A stretch of 64,000 bases of DNA from Lunularia cruciata (lineage: Eukaryota; Streptophyta; Marchantiopsida; Lunulariales; Lunulariaceae), in the NCBI GenBank assembly GCA_948567375.1, contig OX419757.1, positions 13,330,001 to 13,394,000 of the forward strand, written 5' to 3'. The position numbers and the translations under genes are program-made. Below, in pieces: positions 20,501 to 33,200 of the stretch (within the stretch, counting starts at the first letter, position 1; each line of letters begins with the position of its first letter). Below the pieces are notes generated by a model, which made no database searches, was not told the origin of the DNA, and saw nothing but the letters and a program-made list of their open reading frames with translations.

Positions 20501-22775
20501 ATATTTTCCCTTCCCCGTTTACCAGCTATAACATTGAGTACCTGTATTGCACAATTCAATAATAGATTATTTTGTTTCCTTCCTCGCTGTTTTGTTGTTT
20601 TGCTTGGGGCCGTAGTTCAGCAGAGGGATTTCGTTTTCTTCATTGAACCTCGTGCTCGTTTTCCTTTTGGCAGTTGTGGGTGCATTTGTATTCCTTTTTC
20701 TTTCTTCCTTCGGGGTATACTACTCCGCCACATGCAACATTTCTTAGAGTGGGTTCAACAGGCGAAGATTTGGAGAAAGAAGCCCGAGCGCAAATCCTAA
20801 CGACAGTAACGAGGCAGTTAACGCGCCATGGTCAAGTTAGTTTACCACAGAGATAAAGGGCCTAATGACAACCATACTCAGACGACTTTGAACAAATCTA
20901 ACCTCAGATGCCGACGACATTAGGGCACCGATTGCATATACTCTGCCACACAGGCAAGCCGAGTCGAAGACTAGGCGCAACCAATGGAGGAATGACATTC
21001 GGCAAGGATGGGGGAAGAAATTCTCGCAGAATCTCGCGGTTCCTCCCTCCTGAGGCCGAGGGTAGCTTTCAGTTTTCACCAAACAGAGCAGAGGTCTGTG
21101 GTAACTTACCTGCTTCCTAAGATGGTTTGTACTGTTGTATAATGATCCCTGAGTGCAAGAGTAGGGTATGGGGAATGTCCAGTCACGGTCGCAGATTTGA
21201 GCCCTGTCACATGTACAGGAGGAGCCTGGGTCCCACCAGCTGGACTGCGTCCTTTCTCAGGTGTTTGAGTAAATCAGGGTGGTTGGGACTTCCCTTTGAC
21301 AGGATTGATTTGATAGAATGTAGCATTCGGTTGGAATTAAGGAGCGGGTGAGGTAGATTGATTGACTGTTGTCGTGTAGATTGATGTCGTGTAGATGATA
21401 ATGACCGGGAGATATGGTGTTGATCTGTTTATTTTCTCCTACATGTACTGAAGTCAAGTGTAGCGGAATTTTGTATTTTTTTCAAGTGATCGAAATCGAC
21501 AACGGAAAGGATTGGATGATTCTCTAGTTCAATAAAAACTTTCAGGATGAATGATTTTGTTCGCAATCAGTAGTGTGAGAGGCTGAGAGAAATCTTAATT
21601 GCTTAGAATATATCACGACGAAGATCAGTCTCGTGATGCTAACCCGTGGAACTCGGCAATCGTAAGCCGAGCAGGAGTCCAAGTACCAAACTTTGAAGTT
21701 GCTGGTCAGTGACTAGCGGGTAGCTCTTCCTTCTTTCTGCATTGTGGGACCTACTGTGAGTTTGGGGCTGATTACCGGATCGAATTTTAGAGTACATGTT
21801 TCTATCGGCAGCGAAGCCACGAAACAGGGGGTTCGCTTGATTTTGATATAAACTCCTTGCTGACGGTGAAGACAATTTCCCTCGTTGGTATAAACTTCGG
21901 ATCGAACAACCTGAATGAATGTCCATATTATCGTTTTTGTCTTTTCTGTCACTGATCATATTGCCTACAGACCAGTTGAGGGTTTAGCACTGCACTTTTT
22001 GTAAATTTTGACGAGGCCTCGACGTCCTCAGAGATCCTCAACCTACATTCGAGTGAATATTTCAAAGAGCTTCGATGCCCACTATGAGTTTCGCTTTTCG
22101 ATTCATGGAGATGGGAGCATTCAATTTCGAGTCCAAGGTGCATCAATTCGCCTACAATTGACCGTCTAGTTGTCTCGGAGCTTTTTTCACCAATCTCAAG
22201 ACGTTTGTCATTTGTATGTGATGTGAACTAAAACCTGCGTCATTTCTTCTCGTGAAATACTTTTAAGTGAGGTTAGCAGGTTTTCTAGAGTGTAGTCAAA
22301 AGTATCAAATCTTTTCCTTCAGGCTAGGATAATTGAGAGGTACTTCACAAGGAAAACAGAGCTTCTTGCGTGATTACGGGAGTTGTAGTCGAAGCAATTG
22401 ACATTCATTGTTCTGCAGCGCCTGTTTTTCCGGTTATTGACACATGTAAACCTGCCAGGTTGTGCCGTTGAAACACCTTATGAATGAACTTCTCAAGTTG
22501 TGACACGACGTTGGCTTTTGAAATGAGCTAACATTTTGCATGGTAATGGTCTCAAGAATTGGCTCGTACTTCCGTTGTAGACCTCTTCAGCACAGCTACA
22601 AATGCTTTGTGCTCTGTGTTTCTACGACTCATACCCTTCTTCCCATAGCAGTTTCTATACCCTAAACTGATAGATAAGCTTCAATCTGACAGGAATTCCT
22701 TTCCTACTATCAAATTGCAGGTTGATCATGAAGTGAATAGAATACTTGAGTCGAAGTGCAGTACATTGTTAGGGT
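20501..22775 (+). other. Upstream region of the EDM2-like gene, probable promoter and 5' UTR
   Basis: Base composition rises to gene-like GC from about 20530. No conserved protein is recognisable. Its position ahead of the first coding exon and the absence of another gene suggest promoter and possibly spliced 5' UTR. A possible UTR acceptor (ATTGCAG) occurs near 22720. The transcription start cannot be placed from sequence. Confidence 0.4.
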
Positions 22776-25700
22776 ATGTCACGCACAAGTGCGTACGCCG
22801 TTAAAGACCTAATGCCTCATACCTCATGGCGGGTGGAAATTATACACACTGAGGGTATAGAATCGATTCCTCTCCAAGGGTGGAGACAACCTGGGGACGG
22901 GGATCAAATGAGTCGGAGAGAACGGATCGCCGACTTGCTGCACTCACTTGATCAGAAAGGTTCTGATGACACTGGAGTTGCTCCTGTGAGTCCAAGTGAG
23001 GTGGTTCTGCCTCCTAGAACTCGTGGGGAATCTGACCCGGAATCCAATCTTGATACAGGCAATTTGAGCAAATTGTAAGTGCGTCTTTTTGTTGCTGAGC
23101 TAAATACGAAGATGCGCTTTTCTCGACAGTCGTTTAATGGATCATTGCCTTTCTTCCAGTTTTTGTCACTTATTATTCAATTTTTAAGTGTCCGGTTGTC
23201 GAACTCCCATCTACATTTCTTCGACTCACTAGTGGGACAACTCCTGTATGCAGGAGAGAAGATGTCGTAAAACTTCTCGGAGAAAACCAATCAGAAGAAG
23301 GTACAATTTCAGATAATCCAAGCAGCGCTCGATTACCAGGACATAGGTTGCCATTACCCACAGAGCTTTCACCTACGTCCCTTTCGAGTGATTCCAAATT
23401 AAAGAATGCAGACAGATTCGAATCAGGAAAAAAGAATTACGAGTCGAAGAACAACGATTGCATTGAATCAGGGGATACTGATTCCATGGAGAACAGCTGT
23501 ATCGGCGCTACTGAGGAGGAAGCAAACAATTTCCAAATCTTTCAGGCCGATGACGTTGGAGAGAGGAAACCAGCTTCTATACTTGATCTGGTATTCGATG
23601 GTAATGATGGTCAAGCATATGAACTGGAGCTTAACCTGATTGCTTCATCTCCTTCTGGGAACTACATGCGGAAGATAGATTCATGGGGCATCCGGGTGGA
23701 CGAGCAAAGCCATTTGATGTTGTACGTGAGGGATACAAAGGGCTCATGGTAAGATTTTCTGTGTTTCTTTAGGAACACTCCTTGCAGGCACACTTCACGT
23801 CTTGTTTTTATTTGTTCTGGTTGTTTCGAGGTTTCTATCTGACGGCCAAATTCTCCTGAACTCCACGCTTTCCCTGCTCTAATTTTCACACGTACTATTT
23901 TTCCTTAATAATACGTCCGTTTCTATCGCGAGCACCCCTTGCATCAGACGATTCCGGTAGTCCGTTGCACTACACCATACTAGTGTGTGCTTCGCACTTG
24001 ATGTGATTGCTCTAAGTACTTGTGTTCTTGCTTTTCATGTGTTTCTTCTGTTTTCCATATATTGTTCAAGCATTAGTCCTTTGTGCATGTCTTATAGTAG
24101 AGCCATGTCTGTGGAGGTGGATCCATCGACCTTCCCAACGGTTTCTGCTTACCGTTGCTTAAATATTCTTGTCCTTGTGGACATCAGAAGCAAGTCTTCC
24201 CCTCACACCTAAAGCGGTCGACTGGAACCCAGGGCCAAGGACCCACCGTTGTTGTATTGAATCTGAGTTCTCTTTACTCAATGGCGGGGAACAATGGGTA
24301 GCGGTGGTTTCTTGAAACTAAGACATATCATACCAAGTACTTTGTTGTTGTTGTTTATTATTGGACTACTGGTGGTATTAAGAGATAAGCCCATCCTGCA
24401 TCCTGCACGCATCTTGCCTCAACAAGGGTTCTCCGTGAATCTCGTTTTGGCTCACGTCTTTTCGATCATATTTCAGTTGCACTGATCCTCCAAATCATAC
24501 CTAAAGTGCAATCCCGTCACTGAATTCACGTAGTGTCAGCTTCCGCTCTTTTTGTCTATGTCGCACTAACCTTTGTTGCATCAACGCATTCTTTTCACTG
24601 CATTCCTGCCTTCCACCCTCTCTTTACAGATATGTCAGCAGTCCTGTTCTTCAGTCCCGGTAATCGATCTGTACTGCGCTTGTAGTTTGTAGTTGCACCT
24701 TCTCTTGCCAATAGATTTACTTCTCAGTCAATCAGAGCGCAAGAAACTCAAATCGGATGCTGGTAAGGTGAGAGGTTCCTGTCTTTAATTTATATTGTCA
24801 TGCCTGTTGAGTGGCTCGCAGGATCAAGCTTAAACATCCACTCAAAGGTTACGAGGCCTCGATTGACGATTCGCTTATCATTGTTGAATTTCTGGAACTT
24901 GCCGCTCAGAGCAATCAGGAGAGAGCAGAATTTTTCTCTAGGAAAATCCTTGAGCACCGCAGGTAGGGGCTCAATGCATGTTATCTCGAAGAGGACTTGA
25001 ATTGCAGAACTCAAGAAAGCCACAAGTGGATAGACTGAGCAGATGCCGGTTGGCTTCTGGTGCTAGAACTGCTGTATTTCTTCAAATTTTGTAGCGTGCT
25101 TATGAATATTTGGACTTGACGTTGTGCACTTGTATCTGGATTTGACATGTTTCACAGAGTAGGCAAGCCCCATATTAGGAGAGTTTTAAGGAAGTATTAC
25201 ACATCTGTCGTAAAAAAGTTTGCTCGAACAGGGAGAGTGCCAAGATTACGAAAAGCTCGGGTAAGTCCTATTCTGCTAGCTTACGCTTTCCAACACAGTA
25301 GCCCTCATTGACGGAGATGAAAGACCTATCTGTACCACTAAATCGCTCATAATTGTGTATTAATCCAAAGACATCCGTATTTAAACATCATAGAATGCTT
25401 ATCCTTATTCAAGTAGAGAGTTCAGTAGAACGGCGGGGCTGGGCTGGGTCACGCCCCAGGTTTGGCGCTGCTAGCCAAGTAGAATCACCATGAGAATACT
25501 GGTATACAGCATTGAGTTTATTTCCTTAAGTTGGCGTAACTGGTGTTACTGGTTTGAGTCTATTCGTTTATGTCGTTCGTCTGTCCCCTCGCCTCACCTT
25601 CCTCCCTTTTGTAACTAGAGAAGAACCTTACGTCATAATGTATATGATTGTGTATCTTCGTTCGGATCTTCTCTATAACAGACAAGTGTCAGGAAAACGA

Positions 25701-27256
25701 TCCCAGCTGTTACAGAAATAAGCACTTGAAATGTAAAGTCTTGTTTCAAAGAAGTCCACGGCGATCCTACGTCTAACGTCTTGTTGTTTTGACTCTCGGT
25801 TTTAGCGTCTTATTTGTGAGATTTGAGTTCAATGGTTTCCTGGTGTTTGAAATGACGACAATCCGTGCAGATTATAAAGAACATGGAGAAAAGTCTGCAA
25901 TTACAAAGTGAGCCGAGCCCTTCTGTTGGCAAGGTATGTGACTGTATTCTGTCTGTTGTCATGGAACTGTTGTAAAGCTGATATGAAGATGTCTGCTGGT
26001 AATCATGAAGTTCCGACAATTTCTCACGACAAAGATGTTCGTGAGAAATACTTTGATGTTCAAACTCTTCGTATCGGCCTGAAAAGGATTAGATCCGATG
26101 TTGAAAAGTTTGGACGCTGTCTCAACTAATCATGGCCTGATTTTGTGCAATCAGACCTTAAAAAGCGGGACTCAGAAGAAATTAGCTGCGGCGATACAAA
26201 ATGTATCCAAGCGCAAGCGTGTGGTGGAGTCCGATCTGGATGATGTAAGCTCGTAATCAGTTATAAGAGAGTATTAGTTGCTACAGTACATTCTCAGAGT
26301 TTTGGGCCGCTTTTATTTGTAGACCGGCTCCCTGTTGGTTATCTCGGTGTTTAGTTTTCGGCAAAAGAATCGGGACTAACTTATTTTCAATTGATGACTT
26401 TGCTTTTGTATTTCATATAGAACAAGAAAACCGAAAGCTTGGAGACCCTCCTGCCAAACACAACTTCTGTTAAACGGAAGCGCATGGTCATATCTAAATC
26501 GGAAGCCGAAATTGATGCTGGTACGGATTCCGAAGATCTGAAGCCATTGTTTCAACGGATGTTTGTGCACAAGAAGAAAAAGGGACATCTTTTAGACTCC
26601 ACATCCGGTGCAGACGCTTTCATCAAGACCTCCAGTAGTGAGCAGCAAGAGATGACTGTCACAAGGGTTTCAGGACATCTTAGCCAACAACTCCAGAATG
26701 ATGACGATAAATCCTCCAGGTTTTCTCTGAGCTTAATACACATCATTCTTAGCTGTTTAAAGAACTGAAATGCGGATTTCTAGTGCTTATGCATCTAATA
26801 TGGATGACAATCATTGATATGACCTAGAGGTGAACAGACAAGCAAGGCACATGTTCTGAAGCTTGATTTTTTCTGAAGGTTGAGCTCCGTGGAAAGACGT
26901 GAAGTTGCACATGACGTACATGATGTGACGAAGAACTTGCTTGATGCTGCAAAAGAGCAGCTTGAAGCTACAAAGGAGAACGTCGACCATGTGACAAAGA
27001 ACTTGCTTGATGCTGCAAAAGAGCAGCTTGAAGCTACAAAGGAGAACGTCGAATCAGGAGAAAAGAAAACCGGAGTACTCAATGCAAAGTCAGATCCAGA
27101 TCATGCCAGTAATACTGCAGAGCAACGAGTGTTGCCTGATACTACTGGGATTTATGGAGGTGAAGACGATATGCCTGATGACTTCGAGGGTGACGATGAA
27201 GATGTTGGCGATGCAGCATTTTGCGCTATATGTGATGATGGTGGTGACCTTCTTTT
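22776..27256 (+). other. EDM2: EDM2-like gene, N-terminal exons 1-8
   Basis: Acidic, low-complexity residues dominate the first two exons. A conserved EDM2 N-terminal segment spans the junction of exons 2 and 3 (GSWIKLKHPLKGYE) and continues into exon 4. Basic nuclear-localisation-like clusters occur (SKRKRVV in exon 6, VKRKRMV and HKKKKGH in exon 7). Exon 8 carries a duplicated 22-residue repeat, an acidic run and the start of the first PHD finger (AFCAICDDGGDLL). A possible extra exon at about 25988-26096 has no clear donor and was left out. Confidence 0.7.
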
Positions 27257-30200
27257 GTAAGTAAATATCTGGGCAGATTTGTGGATTTCCTGACTACCAC
27301 TGCGGTTTTCCTTCTCTTGAATATTATGGCAGCTTCCTCCTGTTGGTATCATGCATTAGAGTGCAATTTTAATACGCTTGTTGATTGTTTGAGCTGGCCT
27401 TGTCGTCCTTCCTATCATGGTTATCCAGGTGGAAGACTAGCACTATCATGATAGATGGTTTCCTCTTAGCAGTAGGCTTTGTCCTGTGATGTCCTCATGA
27501 TCTCGAGATTCTCAGGACAGGGTTCAAGTACTGGGAAGATATGCTATAAAGTCAGAGTCGAGTTGTCATAGCTGTGATGGCGTTGTCTAAACGAAACCCT
27601 TTTGTTTGACACTACATCTTGTTTCATAGCTTGGTCCTTCCATAACCACATTGACTTATTCCTCGACAAATATATTACACAAATCAAGTTGGACATAAGA
27701 CAATTTCTCACCACCATTTGTCTCTACACAGTTGTGACGGCCCGTGTGTGCGGTCCTTTCATGCTTCAAGGGAAGCTGCAAGCGGATCTGAATCAAAGTG
27801 TAGATCATTGGGATTGACAGATGAACAAGTGAAGGTTAGCACTATCTGCACTAATCTAAGAAGCAGAGTTCTTGGTCTTGCGAGAATATGCATGTCGAAG
27901 CTTACTAGATCTCTCCGTGTTGTGCTTCTAGAGAATCCCAAATAATCAATTCAAAGGGTGTCTCACTGCCGAGGGCCTCCAAGATGGACCTACTGATAGT
28001 GTCGAATAAGGAATTGTCCTATATCGAGTTAAATATGACCACTAGAACTTGTTTTACCTGCTAGAACGCGATTTGGTATTCATAGTGTCACTTAATTTGC
28101 CAGGAGATGGGAAGCTGGTTATGTCCGAACTGCGAGAAAAAAGTGCACCAGTGCTTTATTTGTGGTAATTTGGGGAGCAGCGAAGGCGAGAACAAGGAGG
28201 TAATTTTTCAGAACTTGAAAAGTTGTGAATATTTTGTTCATTGAAACTTGGTCGATCTCGATTTTCTACTCTACTGCTGGGTTTGTTTGAGACTGTAACA
28301 CCTGATACGTTGTCAAATGTTGTTTTCCGGTTTCTCTTCATGAGATTTCGGAATCAGACACAGTAGAGCTCTCAGAAGCATATCTTCCTTCATCTCCTTG
28401 CAGGTGTATCTGTGTGATGTTGCTCTTTGTGGACGCTTCTACCATCCAGAATGTCTTGGAGAGTTCACGAAAGTGAAAAAGCTGAATATCGAAGCCTTCG
28501 TGATAAGCGTAAAAGATGGGTTCTGCTGTCCAGCACACAAGTGTCGAAAGTGTTCGGAAGGGGAATTGGAGGGAGGAAGTGACAACTCTATGAAGCTTGC
28601 AAAGTGTCGGCGTTGTCCTAAGGCATATCATAAGAACTGTTTGCCTCCGTAAGTCCTTTTTAGTTCACCTTGTCCTAATCTGGAACTTTAGGTGCTGGGA
28701 TGCAAGAATATTTCTTTAAAAGCTTGCTTTGGTGCTGACACCTATGGCAAATTTGGGATTTTGTTAAGATCCATCTCCTTCGAAGAGACAGATGATGAGC
28801 CAGTCAGGGCATGGGAAATTGGAGAAGAGGACGAGCCTGTGAAACGTCTAGTTATATATTGCACGTAAGTTGCTATAGCACTATCATTACTACGATATGG
28901 TTACTTCTTGACTTTCAGGCTATTAATATGAACGTAAATTATTACTACACCTATCATCACTACGATATGGATAATTGCTGTCCTTCCGGGCATTTATGAA
29001 TCTTCTGTCAATCTGGAGGCGCACCTATATTGCGGTACTAATTCGTACTCTATATACCGTTGTCCGGCAGGGATCACATCATTGTAGAGGAACTAAATAC
29101 ACCCAGACGGAATCACCTGAAATGGCCGAAAGACTACCAATGGAAAAAGCGGGGAGAGCCAGAAAGGACTAGCAAACACCATCAGTCGGAAGTTCAGAGA
29201 GAGCAGGAAAGCCTATCTTCAGACGAGTTTTCTTTGCCCACCAGGCACAAAAGAGCATTTCCTTCAGGGAACCAGCAATTTAAAAGACGCGCTATAAGTG
29301 ACTGTGATCTTGAAGATGAAGCACCTCCTGCCAAACGTGCATCTTCTCATCATCTGAAGCAAACAGGGACGCTACAAAGACAAGAAGTAAAGAGAACGGG
29401 TTCCAGATTATCTGCCAAATCGGTTCTGACTGCACGAAAAGATGCACGACCCTACCCCGAGGAAACAGTGCATGCTCTTCGAAAGAAGCCGCACTCCACA
29501 GTGAGGAGACCACTGGCAGTGCTACCGGTACCTATGTCAAGAGATGCCCAGATGAATAGGTACTGTATCGTATTTACCGAACTTGAAATTTTTTGCTAAG
29601 GTAAGATGCTCTGCATTGCCTTTAGGTCGAGTGTAACCTAAATGCTGAATGGTTTACTCATAACTTGTCGGTATGAATTCAAGGGAGCTAACAAAGATGG
29701 TCAATCTATTCCATACCACAATGTGTGCAACAGGATTCAAGAGGTCATGGCAAAGGCAGCTGCCAGAATTACGTTGGAGACGGTTCATGCAAGTTTATTT
29801 CATCCGAGTTGCTATGTATCCAATACCAAGAAGACGTTCATCCGGCGAGGGGATCTATTGTCCATCTTGAATGTGAGCCAGTCTTCACGTTCTTGTCTCG
29901 ATTGAATTTAACAGGAGGTCACAGGCGAAGTTGAAGATCCTGCATGTTTGAAATCTGCTTTAGCAAGAGACCTATGGCTACTCACGATTATGATAATCTC
30001 TGAAACACTTCAGGCTGCCAAACGGGCTGTCGAGAAGGTCAACGGGGGTGGGAGTATTGAGGAAGCCAAGCGCATCTGTCCAAGGGACCTATTGATCAGA
30101 TTGATTCGTGGTGAGGTGAGGAGGACTTCCCCTTACTAGATCGAATGTTTAAAGGAGAACGAATAACATCAGAGCTCAATAATATTACTGAACTCTGTAC

Positions 30201-33200
30201 GGTCAAGATACTTTTGTCGGTCAAGCATTTTCGTGAACTTCCGTAAAATCCAAATGTTATTCTCTGAGGAATATGCTTCGCAAGGTGGAAAACTCACTTC
30301 ACCTGAAAAGAATATTTTTATGGTCCCGGTACCGTTGTGCCCTTGGCATGTTCCTCACTTTAGAAAAGCGGAGGAGAGAGAAGCTCGAAGGACCCTGTTT
30401 TCATCTTGGGCCTTTTTTTATACCTTCCACATTGAATGACATTCACCTCTCCCTCTGTATGATTAGTAGTTTCTTGCTCGTGAAAGTTATTCTTGCTTGC
30501 TGACTGGCATTCTCTGCTCTATGTCCTTGTACACATCCATCCCCGTTTCCTTCGTCCTTTGGTTGAGAACTCTTTCCTTCTCGGATTCCTCATTCCCCGC
30601 CTTTGGTCACGGAATCTGCCTCTTGATTTCATACCTCTGATGACTACCGTCTAATCGGATTCTTTGCGAATGTAATCTCCCCGCAGGGAAGTATTTCAAT
30701 CGACACATTATGCTGCAAGAACCTCTTGCTGCTAGTCTGTTAGCCGATGCGTTAGAGACGTTTTTATTTGCTGCTTGTCTGTTCCGCGGACAGTTTTACG
30801 TGCTGCGTGTCCATCTCTGATTCATTCGGTACAAAGTTCTGCTTCCCTTGCTGTTCTAGTGCTAGCCAATAAAAGGAACTGGGACTGCCTTTCACATACG
30901 GAAAGGTGACAGAAACCCAGGTGCGTGGGTCAGCCTTCTGTATTCCATGCCACTGGTAGTGTCACTAAGGTCAGTTTTGCCACTAGAACTGGTTGAACCA
31001 AATGTCCGACACGAGGATAATTAAAGACATGAACTTGTAGTACCGGACAAGCAACTAGGATGTTAGTAGGGCATATTGTAAGTTTTATAGAGATAGCTAG
31101 TTGCTTGGCGAAGGAATCTAGCGGTTTTGACCCCACAACTTGAACTTTTAGGGGCATTCTCTGGACTGAGTTTGTAAGCTTGAGCTCTGCTTGAGCCATT
31201 GCTTTTGTAATTTGTAAAGGAGTATCAACGAGAAACAAAGTACCGATAGTTCACAGAACAGTTTACTATCAATCAATTAATCGACTTGACCTGAAAAGTC
31301 AATATGTTCGGAAGTCGCAGCTTAATTCAAGATTATAATGACAGAGTTCTGTCCCAACCAGTCTGGTCATGTGGGTTTGAAACCTAGTAGAGCTTTTGTT
31401 ACCATTACACAATCTCCAACCCAGCCAAGATACCATCCATTCCTCTCGCACTTCGCTCCCCTCCACCCATTCTCCGCTAAAGTTACGGTTTTCCTACTGA
31501 ATCTATGTTTCTCCTCCTGTTTCATCATGCAATACGTTTTCCCTTTTCTTTCGATCCGACTTTCCTACTCGCTGGATGATCCTCCTCTGCTTTCAATTTC
31601 AGATGCTTAACCTGTGGCTGTTGTCTTTTTTCTCTTTTTCTTTTTTCCTTCCATGATGTATACTACTTGACTGCAGATGCTACTGATGAAGTGTATCAAT
31701 TTCCGTTCTTGCTTAGTTATGTATTCCTTGCTTAGATTCACTTCGATTCAATTGCTTAGTTTTCACTTCAATTCTATTTGCACACTGTCATGCTTGCATT
31801 TCATATTCACTTCATGTGCACGTTCTCGGTTGCCTACTTAGTGGGTTCTGGATCCCCCGTTCTTCGAACGGATTCTGCTCCCATTTCTAAAGTATGCAAT
31901 ATGCGCTTGGCAATAGTGGGTTCTGGATCCCTCGTTTTTCGAACGGCTTCTGCTCCCAATTCTCAAACATGTTTTCCTACTTGCTCTATGCTCTCCCCTT
32001 TGCTTCCGAATGGATCTTCCTACCTGCTCGATGATTCTCCTCTGCTTTCAATTTCAGATGCTTCCTCTCTTGCTGTTCCAAAAGATTGTCATTTTTCTTT
32101 CACTCGATGTATACTAGTTCACTGCAGGTGCTCCGTATGAAATGTATCAATTTACGTTCCTCCTTTCTGTCAATTCCTCTTATCTTCCGCTTTGTATTTG
32201 TTGCTTGGATTACCTTCGATTCAAGTTGCACCCCTTCATGCTTGCATTTTCATTACTTTTCATATGCATGTTCCCTGATAAGTTGGTTGTGGATCCCCCG
32301 TTCTTCGAATGGCTTCTTTGCTCAAATATGCAAGACTGCAGTACATTACCTTCATCTTGCCTGCAACCCATCACATTTTCATTTTCTTTCTTGCACTCCA
32401 GTATTTCTCTTGTGCAGGTGCCTGCATGGCAATGCATCTCATCTGTTTGTATTCACTGCACTGCATTTCACTTGCTTGCCCTGCACTCTGTCTCACCTCT
32501 CACGAAGCTACGTGCAGTTTCTGGATTGGGATCACATACTGTGAAACCTCACCGCCCATGGTAACCATTGTGGTAGGTTACCAAGGCTAACCAAAAGTTG
32601 GTACTTGGCCCGACTTATGCTGAACTACATGCAGGAACGCTTCTTCGACTTGATCCTGAGATTTATAAGGGTTTCAGTGAGGCATTGTGTGTATCGCTTC
32701 GGCTTTTCCGCTAACTTTGCTCATCTATCGATGTACTTAGGATGCACTGAGAGTGTATTTTGCCCCACTACTCCATGGCACGCGATACACTTCATACGGA
32801 CGGCATTTCACTAACCCTGATAAGCTAAAAGAGGTACGGATAACTTTGTATACTAATCGATTTGATGTGGCAATTGTCGTCCCTCACAGGTGTCGACTTT
32901 CACTCTTGAGAAAAGCTATTCACTAATGAAATTTATACTTGACTGTTAAGCAAGCATACAGGCTATTGTCTCTTAAAGCATGTGATGTGCATTCAACTCT
33001 CATTTAATCGAGACCGTCTAGAGGATATGGCGATGGACTAACGTTTATTAATTTTGCAGATAATAGAGAGAATCCATTGGTATATAGACGAAGGAGACAT
33101 GGTTAGAGTCTGACTATGACTTCCATTTTTCTGGCTTTCAGTACCGTTATTGGAACTTTATCTTTTCAGTCACCTGAGGTAACGGCTCTCTGGAATTGTA

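Noticed and set aside
20534-21351. Several open frames upstream of the EDM2-like gene
   Set aside because: No recognisable domain, no conserved splice structure and Cys/Phe-rich composition. They are better explained as promoter or 5' UTR.
24190-24245. Minus-strand B-box-like word as a tRNA or SINE
   Set aside because: The match is weak and no cloverleaf or A box could be drawn.
25988-26129. Possible extra coding exon of the EDM2-like gene
   Set aside because: It has an acceptor and an open frame, but no good in-phase GT donor before the stop, and exons 5 and 6 of my model join in phase without it.
27490-27550. B-box-like GGGTTCAAG in an intron as a second SINE
   Set aside because: No convincing A box at the right spacing and no A-rich or T-rich tail.
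32086-32590. Overlapping open frames of 90-150 codons in several frames within the large intron
   Set aside because: They are Cys/Phe/Ser-rich low-complexity translations of a pyrimidine-rich tandem duplication, match no family and lie inside an intron whose flanking exons join in phase.
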